Part shown: piece by piece, positions 48,932 through 55,687 of the stretch
Position numbering within the stretch: the first letter of the stretch is position 1
Layout: each line of letters starts with the position of its first letter
Assembly: GCA_902530595.1 (NCBI GenBank)
Contig: CACAAX010000001.1
Span: 40,377-104,376 of the forward strand
DNA length: 64,000 nt
Origin: an uncultured Alphaproteobacteria bacterium
GTDB taxonomy: Bacteria; Pseudomonadota; Alphaproteobacteria; Rhodobacterales; Rhodobacteraceae
Direction: 5' to 3'
The notes under the pieces: generated by a model
The model's database searches: none
The model's input: the letters and a program-made list of their open reading frames with translations, nothing else
What the model was told of the DNA's origin: nothing
Position numbers and translations under genes: made by a program

Positions 48932-50620
48932 CTAACAAAAATTACCATGTACAAACCATCTATTTTCTGAAATCTTATTCTTTTCTTCAAACATCCACAA
49001 CCTTGCACCACACGTTGTTGTCACCTCCCAATAGTCACGTAATCTAAAATTCGTCCCTTTATCCTTGTTCCACCATTCAGACGCTATTCTTTCAGGTCCA
49101 CGTACATAGCAGGCTTTATACTTTTTTCCTCTCCAACTGAATTTATTCAGATAGTCATTTCTATACAAAGTAGCATTAATGAGATCCGGTGAATATAAAA
49201 GTATTGGTCTGATAAATTTACTTTTCTGCCATTGATTACCTGTTTTTCTTTTTGGTTTGAATTCATCTAAAGAAAAAGTTTTCTCTGGTATGTGACTGTG
49301 GCGTTGTGCGAAGGATTTCACCTTATTTTTCCCTAACCTAGCTTCGATTCTGGCCATCAATAAACTTATTTTTTCTTCCTCATTTAGATATTTAGAAGTG
49401 CAATCTCTACCAGGAACATTTATAGCTATTTGTCTTTCTCTTGCTTCTTCAATATGTACTCCTTCAAGAATTATTGCTTCTATATTTTTGAGACTTTTGA
49501 TAGTCTTGAGTTTTTCTAGCATTACCAGTTCTATTTTGGCTTTGTCTTGCGTGGGGTTACTGAAATTTATCTCTATAAGTAATTTGTTGTTTGGTGGAAA
49601 CTTAACATTACATCTTCTAATTAGCTTTTTATTTTTCTCGAGCTTATCACATAGTTTCTTAATAAGAGTTTTGATGAATTCACTTATACCTTGAAGAGTT
49701 ATTTCTCCTAAGAACAGTTCTATTGAAAAGGAATATTTTTCTTCCAAGACAATTTTATTGAATAATTCTGTTTCTTTACCCAAAACTTGCCGTACTCTTT
49801 TGGTTATATGATTGCCAAATCTTCTATTAATAGAAGTCGAATCTATGTTTATTAGATCTCCAACTTTGTATATACCAAATAAATTTAATAGATTTACATC
49901 GGTACTTTCTATATTCAACGCTTCCACTGGTAAGGAAATAAGAGATTTTTCTGTTTTATCATTATCAATTATTCTAGATTTGTATATGGAGTCATTAACA
50001 GAATAGCCTGTATTAAAGATAGATAATTTCTTGTGCAAATTCTCGGTATCTCTGTCGCTAGGAATTTTAATCCTTGTAGCTCTACTTTGATCATTGATTA
50101 TTTTTCTAAGATTTACTCTTGGTTGTTTTTGATTGGAACTATTTTGGAATCTTGCTGTTGCCCAAGCGGCTCCCTGAGTTCCCGCAATCCCTATAATGCT
50201 GAGTATATTAATTTTAGAAAAATGAGTTGTTAGTTGATGTATAAAGTCTTTCTCTTTCCCCGTGAATTTCTCGCATCCTGTTATATCAAGCATCAAGCTA
50301 TCATAGCCATCTAATCTTACAAGAGGCGTGAATTGATATGTGAAACTAAAAAGTTTAATTAGTTTTTTTTTAAGATCCGAATGTTGAACTGTTTTACTAA
50401 TCACATGAGGGTTCAATGTCAGAGTTTCCTTAGTAGACATTCCAGCGCATATATTTAGCTTTTTAGCTAATCTATTTGCGCATATTATTTCCTCCCCTTC
50501 AGAAAAAGAAACAACTAGAGGTAATGAATCTAATAGGGGTTCTTTAGATAATATCGTCTCTAATGGTAACTGTGGAAACCAAATGGAAGCGAATCTATTT
50601 TTCAATTTTATTTTGTTCAT
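48932..50620 (-). CDS. imuB: ImuB, Y-family polymerase-like mutasome adaptor
   Basis: Inactive Y-family polymerase homologue that links DnaE2 to the beta clamp, 562 residues. SIWFPQLPLETIL replaces the catalytic N-terminal motif of active Y-family enzymes; LDGYDSLMLDITGCEKF and GIAGTQGAAWATARF are typical of ImuB. The C-terminal GPERIASEWWNKD and RDYWEVTTTCGARLWMFEE through RWFVHGNFC match the family tail. First gene of the operon. Its ATG (50618-50620 on the plus strand) is overlapped by a LexA box. No imuA lies upstream; the next gene is divergent fabA. Confidence 0.92.
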   Translation of the reverse strand: MNKIKLKNRFASIWFPQLPLETILSKEPLLDSLPLVVSFSEGEEIICANRLAKKLNICAGMSTKETLTLNPHVISKTVQHSDLKKKLIKLFSFTYQFTPLVRLDGYDSLMLDITGCEKFTGKEKDFIHQLTTHFSKINILSIIGIAGTQGAAWATARFQNSSNQKQPRVNLRKIINDQSRATRIKIPSDRDTENLHKKLSIFNTGYSVNDSIYKSRIIDNDKTEKSLISLPVEALNIESTDVNLLNLFGIYKVGDLINIDSTSINRRFGNHITKRVRQVLGKETELFNKIVLEEKYSFSIELFLGEITLQGISEFIKTLIKKLCDKLEKNKKLIRRCNVKFPPNNKLLIEINFSNPTQDKAKIELVMLEKLKTIKSLKNIEAIILEGVHIEEARERQIAINVPGRDCTSKYLNEEEKISLLMARIEARLGKNKVKSFAQRHSHIPEKTFSLDEFKPKRKTGNQWQKSKFIRPILLYSPDLINATLYRNDYLNKFSWRGKKYKACYVRGPERIASEWWNKDKGTNFRLRDYWEVTTTCGARLWMFEEKNKISENRWFVHGNFC

Positions 50621-50629
50621 GCTTTGTTC
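50615..50629. promoter_or_regulatory. LexA (SOS) box overlapping the imuB start codon
   Basis: GTTCATGCTTTGTTC is a perfect match to the alphaproteobacterial LexA operator GTTC-N7-GTTC; in the imuB sense it reads GAACAAAGCATGAAC and includes the ATG. LexA bound here would cover the transcription start region and block the imuB-methyltransferase-dnaE2 operon, matching the known SOS control of imuB/dnaE2 in other alphaproteobacteria. Confidence 0.82.
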
Positions 50630-50635
50630 TTTTTA

Positions 50636-50664
50636 ATTGTAAATGAATGAAAAGTCCAACTCAA
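50636..50664 (-). promoter_or_regulatory. Candidate promoter of imuB-methyltransferase-dnaE2
   Basis: In minus-strand sense, TTGAGT (50659-50664) is followed after exactly 17 bases by TACAAT (50636-50641). The -10 matches five of six consensus bases and the -35 four of six. Transcription would begin at about the first half of the LexA box, giving a leader of only a few bases. Confidence 0.55.
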
Positions 50665-50848
50665 TTTTGTACTTTGGCATACAGCAGATATGAAAATTAT
50701 TTTACCTATCTTTTGTAAACATACCCTGATAGGATCTGCGATAATAATTTTGTGACAGAAGATAATGATCAAAAAAAAGAATATTTTTTAAAGCATTAAT
50801 AGAATTTGAATTGTATGATACTGAAATAGTATAGTAGAAAAGAACGCT

Positions 50849-51355
50849 ATGATATCCAGAAAAAATAAGTTTGATTACGATGAGCTAATATCATGCGCTA
50901 AGGGTGAACTGTTTGGAATAGGTAACCCTCAACTTCCAATGCCTCCTATGCTTATGATTGATAGGGTAACAGAGATATCAGATGATGACGGTGAACACAA
51001 TAAAGGACATGTGATAGCAGAGTTCGACATAAATCCAAAATTGTGGTTTTTTGACTGTCATTTTAAGGGAGATCCTGTAATGCCAGGGTGTCTGGGTCTA
51101 GACGCATTATGGCAACTAACTGGATTTAATCTAGGATGGAGAGAAATGAAAGGTCGAGGCAGAGCTCTAGGTGTGGGTGAGGTGAAGTTTACAGGAATGG
51201 TAACACCAGATATAAAACTTGTGAGATACGAAGTAAATTTTACAAGAGTTATTGATAGAAAGTTAAAGCTAGGCATGGCTAATGGAACTATGTATGCAGA
51301 TAATGAAAAAATATATTCAGCTGAAAATATGAAGGTAGGGTTGTTTCAGAGCTAA
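50849..51355 (+). CDS. fabA: 3-hydroxyacyl-ACP dehydratase/isomerase FabA
   Basis: Dehydrates 3-hydroxydecanoyl-ACP and isomerises the product for anaerobic-type unsaturated fatty acid synthesis, 168 residues. The catalytic pair is His71 in FFDCHFKGDPVMPGC and Asp85 in LGLDALWQ. First gene of fabA-fabB-fabI, with 28 bases to fabB. It is divergent from imuB across a 228-base spacer. Confidence 0.97.
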   Translation: MISRKNKFDYDELISCAKGELFGIGNPQLPMPPMLMIDRVTEISDDDGEHNKGHVIAEFDINPKLWFFDCHFKGDPVMPGCLGLDALWQLTGFNLGWREMKGRGRALGVGEVKFTGMVTPDIKLVRYEVNFTRVIDRKLKLGMANGTMYADNEKIYSAENMKVGLFQS

Positions 51356-51383
51356 CCTATTTATATAGGAGAAAAGTACGATT

Positions 51384-52610
51384 ATGCGTCGAGCAGTTAT
51401 TACAGGTTTAGGAATTGTTTCATGTATCGGTATTGATAAGAAGTCAGTAGAAGAGAGTCTTAGAAAAGGAACTTCTGGTATAAGCAAAAGTCCTGACTAT
51501 GAAGAACATGGATTCAGAAGTAGAGTTCATGGAAGACCAGATATAAATATAGAGGATTTTATAGATAAAAGGCAGCTAAGGTTTATGGGAGATGGTGCAG
51601 CCTTTAACTTTATAGCTATGCAACAAGCTATAGATGATAGCGGGCTAGAGGAAAAAGAAGTTTCCAATGAAAGAACAGGGCTTATCGTTGGATCAGGAGG
51701 ACCTTCAACAAAAAACTTATTTTCTGCGCATAAAACTGTAATAGAAAAAGGTAGCCCTAAGAGGATGGGACCTTTTATGGTTACAAGGGGTATGTCATCT
51801 ACAAACTCAGCTTGTATAGCTACTCCTTTCAAAATAAAGGGTGTTAACTATTCAATAACTTCAGCTTGTTCAACCTCTGCCCATTGTATAGGAAATGCTG
51901 TTGAGCAAATACAGCTAAACAAGCAAGATGTAGTATTTGCGGGTGGGGGAGAAGAGTTGGACTGGACGCTCTCTTGTCTTTTTGATGCCATGGGTGCAAT
52001 GTCTAGCAAATATAATGATACTCCCGAAAACGCTTCAAGAGCTTTCGACAGAGATAGAGATGGCTTCGTTATTGCAGGTGGCGGTGGAGTAGTTGTCGTA
52101 GAGGAGTTAAACCACGCTATTGCCAGAGGAGCAAAAATATATGCTGAAGTCACAGGTTATGGCGCAACCTCCGATGGTTATGATATGGTAGCGCCATCAG
52201 GTGAAGGAGCTGAGAGATCGATGAGATTAGCTTTGACCTCTTTAAACGGTAGGAAAGTTAATTATATTAATGCACATGGTACTTCAACTCCAGCTGGAGA
52301 TGTCACTGAGATAAAAGCGGTTAGAAATGTATTCGCTGAAGAAAAACAACCTTTAGTTGCTTCCACGAAATCACTTACTGGTCATAGTCTTGGTGCCGCA
52401 GGTGTCCAAGAAGCTATTTATTCACTGATTATGATGGAAAATAACTTTATATCTGCAAGTGCTAATGTTTTTAATTTGGATGAAGAAATCAATTCTAATG
52501 AAGTGGCTACGGGATTGGTAGAAGGAATTGAATTGGATACTGTTTTATCGAATAGCTTTGGCTTTGGAGGAACCAATGCCTCATTAGTATTAAGTAAGTA
52601 TACTGGTTAA
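51384..52610 (+). CDS. fabB: Beta-ketoacyl-ACP synthase I
   Basis: Condensing enzyme that elongates cis-3-decenoyl-ACP made by FabA, 408 residues. The active-site Cys162 is in [13 protein letters not shown]; the two catalytic histidines are in [12 protein letters not shown] and [12 protein letters not shown]. An AGGAGAAAA ribosome-binding site precedes the ATG. The stop TAA shares its last base with the fabI ATG. Confidence 0.97.
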   Translation: MRRAVITGLGIVSCIGIDKKSVEESLRKGTSGISKSPDYEEHGFRSRVHGRPDINIEDFIDKRQLRFMGDGAAFNFIAMQQAIDDSGLEEKEVSNERTGLIVGSGGPSTKNLFSAHKTVIEKGSPKRMGPFMVTRGMSSTNSACIATPFKIKGVNYSITSACSTSAHCIGNAVEQIQLNKQDVVFAGGGEELDWTLSCLFDAMGAMSSKYNDTPENASRAFDRDRDGFVIAGGGGVVVVEELNHAIARGAKIYAEVTGYGATSDGYDMVAPSGEGAERSMRLALTSLNGRKVNYINAHGTSTPAGDVTEIKAVRNVFAEEKQPLVASTKSLTGHSLGAAGVQEAIYSLIMMENNFISASANVFNLDEEINSNEVATGLVEGIELDTVLSNSFGFGGTNASLVLSKYTG

Positions 52611-53413
52611 TGTCTTTGCCAGGCCTTATGAAAAATAAAAAGGGTTTGGTTATGGGTGTAGCCAATCAAAAGTCCATTGCATGGGGAATAGCTGAAGTAT
52701 TAAGTGCAGAAGGAGCATCTTTAGCATTAAGTTATCAGGGTGAAAACTTTAAAAAGAGAGTAGAGCCATTGGCCGAGAGTATAGGCTCAAAGCTTTTATT
52801 TGATGTTGATGTCTCAGATGAAAGTTCCATAGATAAATGTTTTAATCATTTATCAAAGGAGTGGGGATCGCTAGATTTTGTAGTACATGCGCTTGCTTTT
52901 TCTGACAAATCTGAACTGTCTGGTAGGTTTATCAATACTTCGAGGCAGAATTTTTTAAATTCTCTGGATATATCTTGTTTCAGCCTAATTGATGTCTCAA
53001 AGCGATGCTCTTCTCTTATGAAACAAGGTGGAGCGATTTTAACACTCAGTTATTTAGGTTCGCAAAGAGTTACTCCAAATTATAACGTGATGGGAGTAGC
53101 AAAAGCCGCTTTAGAATCATCGGTTAGATATCTTGCAAGTGATTTGGGTGAAGATGGGATTAGAGTGAATGCTATTAGTGCCGGGCCAATGAAAACACTT
53201 GCGGGAGCTGCTATAGGTGGAGCGAGAAGAGTTTTTCGTCTTTCCGAGCAAAATTCTCCCTTAAAGTCAAACCCAACATTAAAATCAGTAGGGGGCACAG
53301 CTGCGTTTTTACTAAGTGATTATGGATTGCATGTTTCTGGGGAAGTAATCTTTGTAGATGGTGGTTACCATGTTATGGGTATGCCCAAATTAGATAACAT
53401 TGAGAAGGCATGA
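52610..53413 (+). CDS. fabI: Enoyl-ACP reductase (NADH), FabI
   Basis: Last reduction step of fatty acid elongation, 267 residues, SDR fold. GVANQKSIAWGIAEVL is the FabI-type cofactor loop, and catalytic Tyr158 and Lys165 lie in PNYNVMGVAKAAL with the Y-x6-K spacing of FabI. ISAGPMKTLAGAAI forms the substrate loop. It is translationally coupled to fabB by a one-base overlap. Confidence 0.94.
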   Translation: MSLPGLMKNKKGLVMGVANQKSIAWGIAEVLSAEGASLALSYQGENFKKRVEPLAESIGSKLLFDVDVSDESSIDKCFNHLSKEWGSLDFVVHALAFSDKSELSGRFINTSRQNFLNSLDISCFSLIDVSKRCSSLMKQGGAILTLSYLGSQRVTPNYNVMGVAKAALESSVRYLASDLGEDGIRVNAISAGPMKTLAGAAIGGARRVFRLSEQNSPLKSNPTLKSVGGTAAFLLSDYGLHVSGEVIFVDGGYHVMGMPKLDNIEKA

Positions 53414-53414
53414 G

Positions 53415-54398
53415 TTGGTAGATTTCTCTCTTATTTCTGATACATACGATAAAATCCATCAGCATTTAGTTGAAACGCCTTTACTAGAATCGCCTTTCCT
53501 AAGTAAACGACTAAATAAGCGTGTTTTCATCAAAGCTGAGTGCCTACAAAAAACAGGTTCTTTTAAATATAGAGGAAGTTGGTCTTCTTTTGTAAATAAT
53601 GACTTCGAAGACTTAAAAAAGGGTGTATTAGCGTACTCTTCGGGAAATCATGCCCAAGGTATAGCAGCCGTTGCAAATCAACATAAAATTCAAGCTACAA
53701 TCATCATGCCAAAGGATGCTCCTAGACTTAAGATAAAAAATACACAGTCATATGGAGCTAATGTAGTATTTTACGATCGAATAAAAGAAAGTAGAGAAGA
53801 GATTGGTGAAAGGCTGCAGAAAGAAAAAAATTTAAAGCTTATAAGACCCTATGATGATCCCTTTGTAATTGCTGGACAAGGCTCTCTGGGAATTGAGCTA
53901 ATCAATCAAGCAAAAAGGATGAAATTAGATGCGGCAGATGTACTAGTTTGTTGTGGAGGAGGAGGATTAGCTTCAGGTATTAGTTTAGCTTTTCAGGGAT
54001 TAAATGAGAATTTTAAGGTTAGAACTTGTGAACCTGAAAATTTTGACGATATGGCTCGATCATTAAAGCAAAAGAGTAGAATAACGAATAAGGCGATGGA
54101 TGGATCTATTTGCGATGCTATTTTGACTCCCACGCCAGGGGAGTTAACTTTTGAAATTCTTGAAAAGTATGCGGCTCCTGGTCTAGTCGCTAGTGATGAA
54201 CAGGTTCTTGAGGCAATGTCCTTGTTATTCTTGCATCATAATCTAGTTGTTGAGCCTGGAGGTGCCATCTCACTCGCAGCAGCGCTCCATCAGCATGGAA
54301 AAATACACTCAGATGCGCTTATTATAGTCTGTACAGGTGGAAATGTTGACCCAGTTATTTTTTCAAGAGCTTTAGATCTAATTGATTCTAAAGATTAA
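53415..54398 (+). CDS. Serine/threonine dehydratase-like PLP enzyme (fold type II)
   Basis: PLP-dependent beta-family enzyme of about 327 residues, threonine dehydratase/serine racemase subgroup without a C-terminal ACT-type regulatory domain, so a catabolic or racemase role is more likely than isoleucine biosynthesis. The Schiff-base lysine is in TGSFKYRGSWSSF; SSGNHAQGIAAVA and the phosphate loop CCGGGGLASGISLA are typical. I chose the TTG at 53415 because GAGAAGG lies six bases before it; an in-frame TTG at 53400 would add five residues. It is two bases after the fabI stop. Confidence 0.87.
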   Translation: MVDFSLISDTYDKIHQHLVETPLLESPFLSKRLNKRVFIKAECLQKTGSFKYRGSWSSFVNNDFEDLKKGVLAYSSGNHAQGIAAVANQHKIQATIIMPKDAPRLKIKNTQSYGANVVFYDRIKESREEIGERLQKEKNLKLIRPYDDPFVIAGQGSLGIELINQAKRMKLDAADVLVCCGGGGLASGISLAFQGLNENFKVRTCEPENFDDMARSLKQKSRITNKAMDGSICDAILTPTPGELTFEILEKYAAPGLVASDEQVLEAMSLLFLHHNLVVEPGGAISLAAALHQHGKIHSDALIIVCTGGNVDPVIFSRALDLIDSKD

Positions 54399-54568
54399 GT
54401 ATATTTTTTTAATAGTTGCTTCGTAAGGCGTTTTTTATACCGACGTTGTCTTTGTCGGCTCTTAGTTATATTCGCTCGCCAATGTTCACGCTTGTCCTTT
54501 ACGATCTCTTCGAAATCTCGAGCTACTTCAATATTATTGGCATCTATTTCATATGTTCTTTTGGTCAT
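54395..54568 (-). CDS. Small basic conserved-looking protein, 57 residues
   Basis: I read a short frame on the minus strand from the ATG at 54568 to a TAA at 54395-54397. The product, MTKRTYEIDANNIEVARDFE then EIVKDKREHWRANITKSRQR and a tail RYKKRLTKQLLKKYT, is strongly basic and probably helical. Its stop overlaps the convergent dehydratase stop by four bases, a tight packing seen for true genes elsewhere in the window. I do not recognise a named family. It lies 50 bases from a LexA-type box and could be controlled by it. Confidence 0.6.
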   Translation of the reverse strand: MTKRTYEIDANNIEVARDFEEIVKDKREHWRANITKSRQRQRRYKKRLTKQLLKKYT

Positions 54569-54609
54569 ATGTAAATAAATAGCCTTAATATAATATAATC
54601 AAAAAACTA

Positions 54610-54639
54610 TTTACAAATGTTCGCTTTTTGTTCTATTTT
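54610..54639 (+). promoter_or_regulatory. Candidate promoter containing a LexA (SOS) box in its spacer
   Basis: TTTACA (54610-54615) is a near-consensus -35. TATTTT (54634-54639) is a fair -10 after 18 bases. The spacer holds a perfect GTTC-N7-GTTC operator, GTTCGCTTTTTGTTC (54619-54633). LexA binding between -35 and -10 would exclude RNA polymerase. The predicted transcript starts close to the ATG at 54645, so translation may be leaderless or begin at the second ATG (54651). Confidence 0.6.
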
Positions 54640-54644
54640 AAGCT

Positions 54645-54953
54645 ATGAGTATGTACGAATCATATAAATCCATCTCAAAAAAAATCACTTTGAAGGATGT
54701 GAAAAACTTATTCAGAGAGAACGAAAAGACCTGGAATAATTTTATTCGTTTAGAGGGGCAAACTATAATTTTTAATGGTTGCACAGTTCAAATTTCCTGT
54801 AATTTAGATTGCTCTGTAGTATTTAGAACTAGAGAGGAAAGGCACAGTGAGTGTCTGCAATACATCATAAGTTGTCTTGAGTTTGGTCTAGACACAAAGA
54901 TTTGGCATGAGGAGATTTTAACGGAAGTTAATACCCTTTACGAGACTATTTAA
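54645..54953 (+). CDS. Uncharacterised 102-residue protein, candidate SOS-regulon member
   Basis: I do not recognise a family. The protein is soluble-looking, with no signal peptide or membrane helix. It has a charged N-terminal half (SISKKITLKDVKNLFREN) and a cysteine-containing middle (IIFNGCTVQISCNLDCSVVF) that may be beta strands, followed by helical TREERHSECLQYIISCLEF and a C-terminal acidic helix. Five cysteines in 102 residues is high, but they do not form a clear zinc motif. Starts at 54645 or 54651 are possible and neither has a clear ribosome-binding site. A LexA-type box sits in its promoter. Confidence 0.72.
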   Translation: MSMYESYKSISKKITLKDVKNLFRENEKTWNNFIRLEGQTIIFNGCTVQISCNLDCSVVFRTREERHSECLQYIISCLEFGLDTKIWHEEILTEVNTLYETI

Positions 54954-54962
54954 GCCAAGCGT

Positions 54963-55007
54963 AAAATTAGCCCAAAAGATATTTTTAAATTTTTCGCTAA
55001 TTTTTTT
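54963..55007 (+). terminator. Possible terminator-like inverted repeat
   Basis: A perfect nine-base inverted repeat, AAAATTAGC (54963-54971) and GCTAATTTT (54996-55004), followed by more T residues, just after the 102-residue gene. The stem is AT-rich and the loop is 24 bases, so it is a weak candidate. Confidence 0.3.
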
Positions 55008-55083
55008 ATAAATTAAACAGGTGTTAAGCAAAGTTTAAATAACTAAAATACGATTACTTGCTAAAAAGTAAAAAGTTCTACAA

Positions 55084-55686
55084 ATGATTGATCGAGAAAT
55101 AAACAGATACATAGACAACTATTTAAATCCTATTGCAAATATTTTCTATAAAATTGGCGTGGACGCAAATTGGATTACTTTTTTGGGATTAGTCGTAACC
55201 TTTATATGCTTCGCAGCCTTATCATACGGATTGTTTTATTTAGGATTAATACTAATCCTAATTAATAGGTTTTTGGATGGTTTAGACGGCAGATTGGCAC
55301 GAATTGGCACACCAAGAAAGTTTGGTGCTTTTTTTGATATTACGTCCGACTTTGCGTTCTATGCTTTAATCCCTTTAGGCTTTGCAGTGTTTTCTCCATA
55401 TGAAAATGCATTGCCGACAGCTTTTTTACTGGCAGCTTTTTATGTAAATGGATCAAGCTTTTTTGCCGAAGCTATCATAATCGAAAAATATAATATTAAA
55501 ATTGACCGAGCGGATAAGGGATTCTTTTACTCTTCTGGATTGATTGAGGGTTTTGAAACTATCTGTTTCTTTTTATTTATTTGCTTTTTTCCAAATGTAT
55601 ACGCTAACGCTGCGTATATTTTTTTCACCCTAACACTATTAACGCATGTGATACGAGTATTTAAATCATTTAAGCGTTTTCTATAA
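55084..55686 (+). CDS. CDP-alcohol phosphatidyltransferase family membrane protein
   Basis: Integral membrane enzyme of 200 residues with about five to six helices. The family metal-binding signature appears as DGLDGRLAR (about residues 64-72) followed by GAFFDITSD, carrying the four conserved aspartates; the spacer between the two halves is seven residues rather than the usual eight. It transfers a phosphoalcohol from a CDP-alcohol; donor and acceptor lipid are unknown. It converges on the FAD enzyme gene with one base between stops. Confidence 0.83.
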   Translation: MIDREINRYIDNYLNPIANIFYKIGVDANWITFLGLVVTFICFAALSYGLFYLGLILILINRFLDGLDGRLARIGTPRKFGAFFDITSDFAFYALIPLGFAVFSPYENALPTAFLLAAFYVNGSSFFAEAIIIEKYNIKIDRADKGFFYSSGLIEGFETICFFLFICFFPNVYANAAYIFFTLTLLTHVIRVFKSFKRFL

Positions 55687-55687
55687 T

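Noticed and set aside
50806-50835. TTGAAT-18-TATAGT as a fabA promoter
   Set aside because: The hexamers are fair, but transcription would start about seven bases before the ATG and lose the GAAAAGAA ribosome-binding region, so I could not support it as the main promoter.
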